Shown here: positions 1 through 10,236 of the stretch, in pieces
Layout of the letters: each line of letters opens with the position of its first letter
How positions within the stretch are numbered: the stretch's first letter is position 1
NCBI RefSeq assembly: GCF_030445035.2
Contig: NC_080701.1
Location: forward strand, 13,296,739-13,360,738
From: Dasypus novemcinctus
Taxonomy: Eukaryota > Chordata > Mammalia > Cingulata > Dasypodidae
Direction of reading: 5' to 3'
Length of the DNA stretch: 64,000 nt
The notes under the pieces: model-generated
Database searches by the model: none
The model's input: only the letters and a program-made list of their open reading frames with translations
Told to the model about the DNA's origin: nothing
Translations under genes and position numbers: made by a program

Positions 1-735
1 AAATGTTGTGAACGTACAAAGCAAACATGCATAACATCATACAGGGGTCCCATACATCAACCCTCCACCAACACCTTGCATTGTCATGAGACATTTGTTA
101 CAAATTATGAAATAATGTCAAAATCTTACTACTAATTATAGTCCTTTTCTTACATTTCATGTTTTTCCCCCAACCCACCCTATTACTATTTTCTAAAATA
201 TATATTTTTTATGACAGAAGTTTAAACTTATAAAACAATCAATTCCCAAACAACACACCTCTATCAACACACCACACTGTGGTGAAACGTTGTACAGATA
301 ATATCACCTGATTGTTACCACATCCATAGCGTACATTTGGCTCACATTTTCCATACTGCCTCATTATCAACACCATATATCTTTGGCATAGATGCAAGAA
401 TATTATATTATTACTGCTAACCACAGTTCATAGTTCACTCCAGTTGTATTTTTCCATGCATTCCCAACACCCTGCAGTAGTGATGTACATTTGCTCTAGC
501 TCACAGAGGACACTCTTGCTTCTGTACCATCAACCACACTTCTCATCCACCTCTTGGTTTACTGTGCTATTCAGTTCCTAGATTATTCTCTAGCATTCTG
601 TCAATTGGCATTTAAATACCTGGACTACCATTTTCAGCCACATCCCCATTTATAAACTAGCTGTTACTCACTATGTTACCATCCACTCTATACATTTCCA
701 CACCTTTACAATAAAGCTAATTAAACTTTCTACAT
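1..735 (-). repeat. L1 noncoding sequence, antisense (3' UTR type)
   Basis: AT-rich, C/T-biased sequence without a credible coding frame. It lies immediately downstream, in minus-strand sense, of the ORF2 remnant that starts at about 739, so it is best read as the 3' noncoding part of the same or a neighbouring antisense L1. The left edge is cut by the window. Assignment rests on context and resemblance to xenarthran L1 noncoding sequence and is moderate. Confidence 0.45.
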
Positions 736-738
736 ACA

Positions 739-1935
739 TTAAACATCAGTAGTCCATCTCAGTCCTCCTCTTAGCTTCTTTAAGAATCTACCACCTATCA
801 CCAAATCTTGAAGATATTTTCCTAAAATTTCTTCTGGAAGTTTTATGGTTTTTGCTTTTATTTTTAGGTTTTTGATCCATTTTGAGTTAATTTTTGGATA
901 AGGTATGAGATATGGGTCCTCTTTCCTTCTTTTGGCTATAGACATCCAATTCTTTTAGCACCATTTGTTGAATGGACTGTTCTGCCCAAGCTAGTAAAAA
1001 ATCACTTGACCATACATGTGAGAATCTGTTCCTGAACCATCATTTAGTTCCATTGGTCTGTGTCTGTCTTTATGCCAGTAACATGCTGTTTTACCACTAT
1101 AGCTAGGTAATATGATTTAAAGTCTGGAGATGAGGGTTTGCTTTTCCTTTTTTTTTTTAAAAGCATTTTTTAAAAAAAGATTTATTTATTTCTCTCCCCT
1201 CCCCTCCCCACCCCGGTTGTCTGTTCTCTGTGTCTATTTGCTGTGTCTTCTTTGTCCACTTCTGTTGTTGTCAGCGGCACAGGAATCTGTGTTTCTTTTC
1301 TTGTTGTGTCAGCTCTCCGTGTGTGAGGCACCATTCCTGGGCAGGCTGCACTTTCTTTCACGCTGGGCGGCTCTCCTTACAGGGTGCACTCCTTGCTCAT
1401 GGGGCTCCCCTACACGGGGGACACCCTTAGGTGTGGGACACCCCTGCGTGGCAGGGCGCTCCTTCTGCGCATCAGCACTGTGCATGGGCCAGCTCCACAT
1501 GGGTCAAGGAGGCCCAGGTTTTGAACCGCGGACCTCCCATGTGGTAGACGGACGCCCTAACCACTGGGCCAAGTCCGCTGCCCTGCTTTTCCTTTTTATG
1601 ATGTTTCTGGCTATTCAGGACCCCTTACGCTTCCAAATAAATTGATAATCATGTTTTCAATTTTTAAAAAATGCTGGTGGAATTTTTATTGGTATTGCAT
1701 TGAATCCGTATATCAATTTGTGTAGAACTGACATCTTAATGATAGTCTTCCAATCCATGAGCATGGAATGTTCTTCCAGTTATTTAGGTCTTTTTCCATT
1801 CTTTTAACATTGAGTTGCAGTTTTTTGAATACAAGTGCTTTACATTGTTGGTTAAGTTTTTTCCTATTTGAGTTTTATCTGTTATATTTTATTTTCACCA
1901 CTCTTTTAACACTTTGTTACTTTTATTGATATAAT
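739..1935 (-). pseudogene. L1 ORF2 remnant, antisense, SINE-interrupted and deleted
   Basis: Reverse translation at 739-945 gives a peptide (INSKWIKNLKIKAKTIK) matching residues around 955-1000 of the intact ORF2 at 11281-15099. The sequence at about 1600-1935 is antisense to the reverse-transcriptase part of L1 ORF2. A DAS-type SINE splits the remnant at 1153-1583. The downstream ORF2 tail is missing after about 739 and most of ORF2 between ORF1 and the RT part is also missing, so the element is internally deleted and not functional. Confidence 0.75.
1153..1583 (-). mobile_element. DAS-type tRNA-derived SINE
   Basis: Full-length minus-strand copy. The tRNA-like head is at the high-coordinate end (complement of CCACTGGGCCAAGTCCGC), followed by the conserved body and an AATAAA-like, A-rich tail near 1153-1200. 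The 14-bp sequence TGCTTTTCCTTTTT flanks it perfectly (1139-1152 and 1584-1597) as a target-site duplication, which fixes the limits. It interrupts an older antisense L1 ORF2. Confidence 0.9.
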
Positions 1936-1943
1936 CTTCATTT

Positions 1944-2872
1944 CTAGACTCTCTTCCAGGCCTCTCTCTCCTGTCTTTTCTTTTCAGACTCTAGCACACC
2001 CTTTAGTATTTCCTGAAAATCTGGTCTCTTGGTTAAAAATTCTCTCAGTTTCTGTTTATCTGTGAATATTCTAATCTCACCTTCATTTCTGAAAGACAGT
2101 CTTGCTGGATATACAATTCTTGGCTGGAAGTTTTTCTCTTGTAGTATCGTAAATAGATCACTGTCTTCTTGTCTCCATGGTTTCTGGTGAGAAATCAGCA
2201 CTTAATCTTATTGGGTATCCCTTATGTGTTATGCATTGCTTTTCGCTTGCTGTTCGCAAAATTTTCTTTGTCTTTGGAATTTGACAATTCTGATTAGTAT
2301 GTGTCTTGGACTTGACCTCTTCAGATTTTTTTTTTGGTGGGAGTATGTTGTGCTTCTTGGACATGGATATCTATGTCCTTCGATAGTGTGGGGACATTTT
2401 CTACCATTATTTCTTCAAATATTCCCTCTGCCCCTTTTCCCTTCTCTTCTCCTTCTGGGACACCCATGATACTTATGTTTGCATGCCTTTTGCTGTCATT
2501 TAGTTCCCTGAGACCTTGTTCAATTTCTCCATTTTTTTTCTTCATGTGTTCTTTTGTATGTTCACTTTCAGAGGCCATTTCTTCAAGCTCACCAATCCCT
2601 TCTTCTGCCTCCTCAAATCTGTTATTTTATGATTCCAGTGTTTTAAAAATTTCATTTATTGCACCTTTCATTCCCATAAGATCTGCTATTTTTTTATGTA
2701 TGCTTTCAAATTCTTTGTGCTCATCCAGTGTCTTCTTAATATCCTTAATCCCTTTAGCCATCTCATTGTATTAAGGATATTGTTTGAACATCTATGATTA
2801 GTTGTCTCAACTCCTTTATTCAACTCCTTTATGTCATCTTGAGGCTTATCTTTTTCCGTTCACTGGGCCATA
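1944..2872 (-). pseudogene. L1 ORF1 remnant, antisense, frame-broken
   Basis: Three minus-strand reading pieces (1944-2201, 2158-2364, 2321-2578) translate to the C-terminal and RRM-like parts of L1 ORF1p, with blocks such as EKNFQPRIVYPARLSF and GVPEGEEKGKG that closely match the intact ORF1 at 10237-11205. The pieces lie in different frames, so the gene is dead. Upstream to about 2872 the sequence fits the coiled-coil region. The nucleic-acid-binding chaperone function is lost. Confidence 0.8.
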
Positions 2873-4605
2873 TCTTCCTGTTTCTTGGTGTGGATTGCAA
2901 TTTTTTTGTTGGTGTCTTGGTATCTGGCTTACTAGAGCATTTTTCTGGTTGCAGTTTTTCTCTTTAGTTTAGGACTTCCCTCCCTTTCTCCCTATCTGGT
3001 TGTGCTGTAGGAGCCAGCAAAGTATGTAATTGGTTCTATAAGCTGTGGAGGCTCAAGATGCCCTTACTGCCCCAGGGACCGATGAAGCTTCTCATAACTT
3101 TCTCCTTTGCCAGAGGTAGGGACAGAGTCACAGCTGTGTGGCATAATCCAAGTCGTGCAGGCCCAGACTGTAGTTGCCCAGAAAGACTGATGAAGCTTCA
3201 TGCCTCTTTCTCCCCTGCCTGGGGTGGGGATGGAGCTGCCAGTGTGGGCAGCAATCTATGCAGTGCAGGCCCAAGATGACTATAGTAGCCCTGGTAGACT
3301 TCTGATTATTCAGCCAGTCAAAACTACCTGCAGTTACCTGGGCAGGCTGGTGCAGTGCCCACCAGCCTCCTCCCCATCAGAGGTGAGGCTGAAGCCAAGT
3401 CTAGGGCTACAGGCTGATCTGGGTGAAAGAAACTGGTTCCTACTGTCACTGTGAATTCCAGTAAGCTCGGGGTGGAGTCAAAATGGCAGCCACTGGCCTC
3501 ATGCTGTGGGTGGAGTCAAAATGGCGGCCACCGGCCTCTTTCTGACTTGGACAGAGTCATACCCCACTGTTCCTAGGGTTATAATTTAGCCAGTCGAGTC
3601 TACCAATCAGTAGCAGAAATTGGTAGCCAACCATCTCTTCCTCCCCAGTTTCTGGGAAATGGTGCTTCCAATTCCAGCCACAGAATAGCCCCTGGGGCAG
3701 CTTGCATTGCCAAAGTAGGACAATCATCAGCCTCTATGGCTTGGCCGGTAATTTCCTGGAGAGGCTGGTGCAGGTCGCTGCAGCTTCCACCCTGCTGGAG
3801 GTGGGTTGAGGCTTATCCTAGAGCTGCAATCTGATCATGAAGGAAAGCCAGTCCCTACCAGCACTGTGATCTTCAGTCCATCCTGCTTCCCCTCATCCTA
3901 AACGTGTAGTTAAGATGGCAGCTTCCGGCCTACTTCTGGCTTGGACAGGTTCAAACTTTAGGTGTTCTCAGGATTATACTTGAACCTCCTGAATTTACTC
4001 ATCAGTAGCTGGAGGTGGTGCCCAAACATTCTTCGTCCTGTTTTTGTATTTTTTTAAACAATCTTATTTATTTATTTATTTATTCCCCCCACCCCTTGTG
4101 GCTTGCTTGCTGTCTGCTCTCTGTGTCCATTCGCTGCACTTTCTTCTGTGTCAGTTTGTCTCCCTTTGTTGGGTCATCTTGATCTGCCAGCTCTCTGCGG
4201 GCACGGACCAGCTTGCCTTCACAAGGAGGCTCTAAGACACGAACTCAGGTCCTCCTATATGGTAGATGGGATCCCAATGGATTGAGCCACAGCTGCTTCC
4301 CTCTCCCGTTTTTGGGAAGTGGAGCTTCAATTTTAGCTGCAGAACAGCTCCTGGGGCCACTTGTGCTTCATGTGGAGGATGGGCACTAGTCTCTGGCATG
4401 TGGAGTGCTCTACTTATGAGTCTTCTTTGCAGATGAGCAGGCTTCTCCTTCCATTCCTTCTAGGATGTGGCAGGATGCTCTTCTGGCCTTCCGAAGCCCC
4501 CAAAACAGGTGCTTCAACTAGCTCCAGGTAGCTTTGGGTGTTTACTGCCTGATAGCAGGAGCTGACTCTAGGAGCTCCTTAGTCTGTCACCATCTTGCTG
4601 GTTCT
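2873..4605 (-). repeat. Older L1 5' UTR, antisense, built of tandem units
   Basis: GC-richer noncoding sequence upstream of the ORF1 remnant, ending near 4577-4600 at a typical L1 5' start (complement of GCAAGATGGTGACAGAC). It contains diverged tandem units: two of about 108 bp at 3077-3184 and 3185-3293, and two of roughly 400 bp at about 3290-3705 and 3715-4400 sharing the order 'lateral motif TCAAAATGGC / TTAAGATGGC, then TGACTTGGACAG / TGGCTTGGACAG, then AATCAGTAGC / CATCAGTAGC'. A SINE sits in the second large unit (4047-4303). Such units usually act as promoter modules in L1. Confidence 0.65.
4047..4303 (-). mobile_element. DAS-type SINE, older divergent copy
   Basis: Minus-strand SINE with a tRNA-like head at about 4240-4303 and a T-rich (A-tail complement) end at 4047-4085. 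It is flanked by TCCTGTTTTTG (4036-4046) and TCCCGTTTTTG (4304-4314), a target duplication with one mismatch. It is shorter and more diverged than the copies at 1153 or 29312, consistent with an older subfamily. Confidence 0.8.
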
Positions 4606-4617
4606 CTCAGTACACTT

Positions 4618-4998
4618 AAAATTTTTTTTAAAAAAAATTTATCCTCCCCTCCCCCAAATGGTTCTCTCATCTGTCTGTTCATTGTTTGCTCACCTTCTCC
4701 AGGAGGCACTGGGAACTGAATCCAGGACCTCCCACATGGGAGGCAAGTGCCTAACAGCCTGAGCCACATCTACTCCCCACAGGCTACTGTATCTGCTAGC
4801 TTGTGGCATCTGCTCTTTAGGTGTCTACTTGTTACAATGGTGTGGTGTCTACCTCATTGCAGCAGTGAGGCATCTAGTTTGTTGTGGCAGAGCCTAGTTC
4901 ATTGCTGTGGATGTGGTGTCTTCTTGTCTTACTTAGGAGGCACCAGGACCTCCCATGTGATAGGCAGGCACCCAACTGGTTGAGCCACATCCACTTCC
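4618..4998 (-). mobile_element. Dimeric SINE with two tRNA-like heads
   Basis: Minus-strand element with two tRNA-related heads in the same orientation, near 4930-4998 and 4700-4785, each containing a 'CACATGGGAGGTCC'-like B-box region. It ends in a T-rich stretch (A tail complement) near 4618. CTCAGTACACTT (4606-4617) and CTCAGTTCACTT (4999-5010) are an 11/12 target duplication, so both heads arrived as one unit. A similar arrangement is at 48771-49158. Confidence 0.7.
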
Positions 4999-5010
4999 CT
5001 CAGTTCACTT

Positions 5011-5490
5011 TTCATTCTTCTTTCTGCTCTGCAGACTGGGTGTTTTCAATAGCCTTATCCTCAAGTTCCCTGCTTTTCTTTGCCAGCTACAATCTGCTAT
5101 TGTGCCTCTCTAGAGAATTTTAAATTCCTGTTACTGGTGTCTTCAGCCCTGTAATTCCTTTCCATAGATTTCCATCTCTATATTGATTCTCTGAGTTCAT
5201 CTATCATTTTTCTGATTTCCTTTAGTTTTTTGTCTATGCTTTCCTTTAGCAATTTGAACATATTTACTATCATTTAAAAAAAAAATTTTTGTCTGTTATG
5301 TCCCAGGAAGTCTATTCCTCCTCCATGGTTTATAATGCTTTAATCTTTTCCTTTGCCTGGGCCGATGCTTCCTATTTCTTCCTAAGTTTTGTAACCTTTT
5401 GCTGAAACCCGACAGTTTAATATTTTAATGTTATTGCTGGAATTTAGACTCTGCTTCTTAAGCATAGAACTTTGAATGCTAGGAGCTAAC
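5011..5490 (-). repeat. Ancient L1/HAL1-like fragment, antisense
   Basis: The text reads as antisense L1-lineage sequence, with a 'TTGCTGAAACCCGACAGTTTAA' type passage near 5400 resembling HAL1 3' sequence (ORF1-only L1 relatives). It is continuous with the sequence left of the dimeric SINE insertion. No intact frame remains. It is followed by an A-rich simple tract (AAAAAAG units) at about 5490-5524. Confidence 0.4.
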
Positions 5491-5524
5491 AAAAAAAAGA
5501 AAAAAGAAAAAAGAAAAAAAAAAA

Positions 5525-7286
5525 CCTTTCCCTGTCTTTGAAGATTGACTTAAGTGCTCTTCTTCAGGATTCATTCATATGAAGACTTTAGAGAAGAACT
5601 CCAGGCCAGAGCACTGGGGCCACCCTGAACTTTCTGTGCATGAGTCTTGGGCATGTGCATGAGGCCCTGGGAATTCCCTTATTTATACTGATACAAATGT
5701 CTCCTCTTTCCTAGGAAACAGTTTTCAGTCCTTCAGTCCAGGGCAGGGTATGGTATGTGCTACAGCCAACCAGGCAGCATGACTTAACTGCTCTCCTACA
5801 CTTTCTGTAGAAGAGTTGGGTGAGCTGCTGTCTATACACAGAGCAATTTCTGCAACAGTGAGTCCCTTAGGCCACCACCTGACAGAATGGGCCAGATATG
5901 CATGTTTCCTCCTGCATCTGTTCCTTCTATCTGTGGGCTGTTTTCTGGGATAACAAGCTATCATGTTTGAATGCAAAATGCTTAAAACTCAACTTTTATG
6001 AGACTCATACCATACCAGGCAAATGAAGAACTAAACATGAAAGACTAAATGTAGGATACTTTTAGGACATACAATTAAAGGCTCACATTCAATACTAAGA
6101 TACCTATCCCTTTTTTGAACTCTAAGGGCACTCAAAAAATGTCTGTGATTTTTATGTTCTGTCATTTGTATTTGCAATGTAACAAGATATTTCCCATCCA
6201 TCATTTGTTAAATTTTTGGGTTGAGTTTGGGAGACATATTTATTCCATTATTAAACTAGCTGAAAAATTTATTGAGTGAAATATATGAATTTTGGGCATT
6301 ACAAGATAAATTCCACCCAAGAAATTTTAACCAGGGTTCTATTCTACAGGACATGCCTTTTCACCTCTGTGCAAACCCAGGGTTAGTCCAAGTGATAATG
6401 CCAAGAGGCTATGCTAGTTTGCTGTCTTATCAAGAATGTGAAGTCTATTATTTTTTCCTTTCAATGTTCAACTTAAATCATACTATGGGTCATAGAATGT
6501 AATATACGTCTCCTTTTCACCTCTCCATGATACATATAGCCACACATACAATGTTGGTGGAATGTTTTTATTTGTATATATTCATATATATCACTTCCAT
6601 CTAAAGACTTATTTGCATCTTTTCAGTATTATAACTCAAATACGTTCTTCAAGACTAAGTATTTCTTACTCTTAGAAGTACTCTTGAAATTAACACGAGT
6701 TATATGGTATTTCTAAGTCCTATAATACCAAGAACAAGCATCTGTTTAATATTTGGTTTCTAGCATGCCTCTCACATTCCATACAGACTGTAAGCTCCTT
6801 TCAAGTCAGAAATATATTTCATTGGTTTTTCTATTCCAAATGTCCATCATGTTAAGCTCAGCAAAAGAAGGAGCTCGTTAAACATCTGTTGTTCCTAACT
6901 TGGTAGTGTATTTATACTGAATGGAAAGAATTTCCCTATTTTAGGAAGTCGGCAAATCATTGTTATTTCCACCCTCAAATCTTTTTTTGGAGTGCTTTTC
7001 CCCCATTATGATGTATATCCTAAAAAACACTCATAATGATATATTATTTACTAACATTATTTCTATTTTGCCATTTGATAGGTATCAGCAATGGATTATA
7101 GGGGAAACTATTTTTTACTACTGCAGGTTCCTGGGTTAAAACCCAGAGATTAGGGTAAGAAAATTAATTTATAGTTCTGAAAAACTGGTGGAAGACTAAA
7201 AAAAGAAATGTAGCTGATCCAGTACTTATGTGGTGTTTTCAATAGATGACATATTTGAAATACTGAATTGTTTAATTTTATAGTTT
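5525..7286. other. Intergenic stretch, one L2 remnant
   Basis: No gene is supported here. The passage at about 6782-6905, beginning CAGACTGTAAGCTCCTTTC, resembles the 3' end of an ancient L2 LINE on the plus strand. The remainder is AT-rich sequence in which I see no structure. Confidence 0.5.
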
Positions 7287-7291
7287 ACCTG

Positions 7292-7881
7292 TGTTAGAAG
7301 TTTACAATAATTAATGAGCTGTAGCTCAGTTTTCCCTGATATATCAGCATTGGGAAAAAGGCAAACCCCTTCCCCTGTGTCTGAGGGCACTTTCCCACAG
7401 GTTAAACAAAGGAACCTCGTAGAGACAGGAGTAAAGATAGAGATCTTCATCATCTTCGTATCAGAGGGAGATGGGTATCTTTACTACCTCTACCTGCATT
7501 ATCAGAAGGAGATGGGAACCTTCACTATTTACATATCAGAGGGAAATAAAGAAATCTTTTAAATTCCTTCTGATCAAAAGAAACATCTGCTCCTGCAGCA
7601 TTCCAAGAGACCATAAACTCCCTAGTCATTACCAGGAAAATTTTCACATCTAGAGCTACATATTGGTCCCTGCACCTCACTCGGACCCTCAACCCTCTCC
7701 CACTATCATTTCCCCCCCTAGGAAAGTTCTGTATAAATTCAAGTGTAAGTCTGAAGTGTCTCTCTTCAGACTGAAGTCTGTTCTTCAAACCCTCTCTGTT
7801 GGGAGAGCTTCTCAATAAATACATTTTCTACCTGTGGTCAATCAGTCTTTGTGTTTCAGTGAATCCCATTTTTCTCCAACA
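7292..7881 (+). mobile_element. Solo LTR of an endogenous retrovirus
   Basis: A 590-bp element starting TGTTAGAAG and ending CTCCAACA (matching TGTT...AACA termini), flanked on both sides by ACCTG (7287-7291 and 7882-7886), a perfect 5-bp target duplication. It has a TATAAA box at 7732-7737 and an AATAAA signal at 7814-7819 in the proper order for U3-R-U5 on the plus strand. Three imperfect copies of a TATCAGAGGGAGATGGG-like unit lie in the U3 part (about 7455-7550). No internal viral genes are present, so it is a recombined solo LTR. The family could be class I or ERVL-like; I cannot decide by eye. Confidence 0.85.
7732..7737 (+). promoter_or_regulatory. LTR TATA box
   Basis: TATAAA in GTATAAATTC, about 80 bp upstream of the LTR AATAAA signal at 7814. 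Position within a solo LTR with target duplication supports a core promoter role; activity is unknown. Confidence 0.6.
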
Positions 7882-8238
7882 ACCTGTAAGAAAGGTTAAG
7901 AGAATAAAAACTGCCACAGAAGTGGAGTCAATGGTTTTGGAATAACCTAGAAAATAATGAGGGATGAAGGAAGGTGGTAGAGAGCACCTCTTGTAAGGAT
8001 ACTGGACAGATTAAGCTTCAGGATATCATCTGAAGAGGTAAAGTGGGGACAGAGTCAATTTTGAGGAAAGTGATATTTCCATTAATATTCAGATTTGGTT
8101 TCAAAATACCTTCTTTGGGATGCTGTAGTCTAGAAGTCATTTGTTACTTGATTTAGCATAACTCCTAATAAAAAATACATCTACTTCTTAATATAATTAG
8201 AACAATGATAACCAAAGAACTAAAATTAGGAGAGGGGG

Positions 8239-8250
8239 CAAGATGGCGGC
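8239..8250 (+). promoter_or_regulatory. Putative YY1 site at L1 5' end
   Basis: CAAGATGGCGGC begins 10 bp inside the L1 5' end. Human L1 carries a YY1 site (core AAGATGG) at the same place, where it positions transcription start. The equivalence here is by motif and position only. Confidence 0.6.
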
Positions 8251-8483
8251 TGAGTGAACATCCCTGTTAGAGTCTTCTGCAGGGAATCGGCTGGGCGGCG
8301 TTGGAGACTCTTTGGGACCGGATTGTTTCGGGATTTTTGCTGGTCCGGAGGTGTCTGGACATCGATTTGGAGGGAAGGTAACAGAGAGGATTCGTCTGTG
8401 AAATATACACGGAGATCCCAGCTACCTGCAGAGGATTCCCTTCTTGGGTAGGCGGAGACGAGGCATCTAGCCCCGCTCGGTGG

Positions 8484-8962
8484 GGCTGAGCCAGGCCGGG
8501 CCGGGCCGCGGTAGCGTTTGGAGCCGGGCGGGCCGGTGCAGGCCCCGGCTGCGGGCCGCAGTAGCGCTTGGAGCCGGGCGGGGCCGGTGCAGGCCCCGGC
8601 TGCGGGCCGCGGTAGCGCTTGGAGCCGGGCGGGGCCGGTGCAGGCCCCGGCTGCGGGCCGCGGTAGCGCTTGGAGCCGGGCGGGGCCGGTGCAGGCCCCG
8701 GCTGCGGGCCGCGGTAGCGCTTGGAGCCGGGCGGGGCCGGTGCAGGCCCCGGCTGCGGGCCGCGGTAGCGCTTGGAGCCGGGCGGGGCCGGTGCAGGCCC
8801 CGGCTGCGGGCCGCGGTAGCGCTTGGAGCCGGGCGGGGCCGGTGCAGGCCCCGGCTGCGGGCCGCGGTAGCGCTTGGAGCCGGGCGGGGCCGGTGCAGGC
8901 CCTGGCTGCGGGCCGCGGTAGCGTTTGGAGCCGGGCGGGCCCGGGTCAGGCCGCGGCGGGTA
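8484..8962 (+). repeat. 51-bp tandem array in the L1 5' UTR
   Basis: A GC-rich array starting with a shortened unit at 8484-8519, then a 50-bp unit at 8520-8569, then six identical 51-bp units (8570-8875), then one with two changes (8876-8926), then a degenerate unit. Each unit begins GGAGCCGGGCGGGGCCGG and contains eight CpGs. More degenerate relatives run to about 9130. Because 51 is a multiple of 3, several frames stay open for about 200 codons; these are not genes. The likely role is a repeated promoter module, as with the (unrelated) monomers of mouse L1. Confidence 0.9.
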
Positions 8963-9139
8963 CGGAGCCGGGCAGGGCCGGTCCAGGCCGCGGTGGCGGG
9001 AGGTGGATGCCGGAGCCGGCTGGGCCGCTGTAGCGAGCGGAGCTGGGCGGAGCCAGGCCAGGCCAAGGCGGCGTGAGGAGCCGGGCAGAGCCGGTCCAAG
9101 CCTCCGCGGCGGGCGGAGCCGGGCCTGCGGAGGGGTTTC

Positions 9140-9198
9140 TGTTTTTTTTTGTTTTTGTTTGTTTGTTTGTTTGTTTGTTTTTTTTTTTAATTTTACTT

Positions 9199-9233
<35 letters not shown>

Positions 9234-9234
9234 A
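9140..9234 (+). repeat. Poly-T / GTTT simple repeat in L1 5' UTR
   Basis: T-rich tracts with several GTTT units and two long T runs separate the GC-rich array from the AT-richer remainder of the 5' UTR. In the rest, 9235-10236, I see no structure beyond a pyrimidine-rich stretch at about 9395-9565. Confidence 0.7.
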
Positions 9235-10236
9235 GCATCTGCAGTACTGGGGAGTTCGTGGGCCCTGGGCGGCCTATTGGGGGTTTGTGGGAAGGGAGGT
9301 GCTTGCAGACCCATTTGGGCAGACAGACGGGGGGGTTTTAGGGCAAAGCGGGGGGAAGTTGTTGTTTTAGATAGTGTTGCAATTGTGACACGTGTGTACC
9401 TGTATCTCTCTTCTCCCTATCCGTTCCCCACCGTTTGCCCATCCTCTTTTTCTTTCTTCCTTTCTTCTTGCCTTTCTTTTTTCTCTATTATAATTAGTTT
9501 GTTTTTTTTTTTTTTGTTTTTTTTTCGGTTTTCTCTTTCCCTCTTGTCCCTCATCTTCCACTTATTTTTACTTTAATTCAAGTATACAATAGGTGCTACA
9601 GGGAACACCTCACATTTGCTGGGTTTTCCCATCCTCCACTGCCTCATTTCTGTGTGAACTGATTTAGGCTACCTACACTATCCCCCTTCCCCTGCATCTT
9701 GATATCCACTATCATCTACTGTCTCTCCTATATTCCACCCCCCACCTCCCGTTCTTTGATCCACAAAGTGTCTAACTCTTAATTTCTAATACCTTTGTTC
9801 TGTTTTCTGTCTATTATCCACTCTTGAAACTATTACCTTTCTTTTCTTTTTCCCTCTCTCATGAAAACAATAGCTGTGTAGTTCATACCATATTCCTCCC
9901 AAATTCAGTCATCAACTTCATAAAAGGTACTCTACCTACAGCTATAACTCTATACAATCTACATGAATCTAACCTCCATCCTTCCAGATCTCATATTCCT
10001 GCTTTATTAACATACATCACCAATACAACTTTACACTTTTCCCTTGCTTACACAATTGCCTTTCCCCAACACTAATACTTTCCTCTAAAGTGAACTTAAC
10101 CAACAACAAGTAACTAGAATAAGAAGAAAAAAGTGACAAAGAGAAGATATAACACCTGTGCAAAAATAACAACTAATTAACCTCCAAGAGCAGACAAAGA
10201 AGCTAAGGAACTGATTAAATTCGTCAAAATAAAGAG

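Noticed and set aside
1130-1645. Open frames of 60-170 codons inside SINE copies (here and at 18736, 29310, 29729, 42204, 44205, 52841, 54278)
   Set aside because: The same frames recur in every DAS-type SINE copy on either strand and follow the repeat, not a gene.
8520-8926. CRISPR-like array
   Set aside because: Units abut without spacers and lie in a mammalian L1; it is a simple tandem repeat.
8467-9099. Long open frames of 170-210 codons on both strands with 17-residue repeats
   Set aside because: They are an artefact of 51-bp GC-rich tandem units (51 is a multiple of 3, so several frames stay open). They lie in an L1 5' UTR and have no codon bias or family match.
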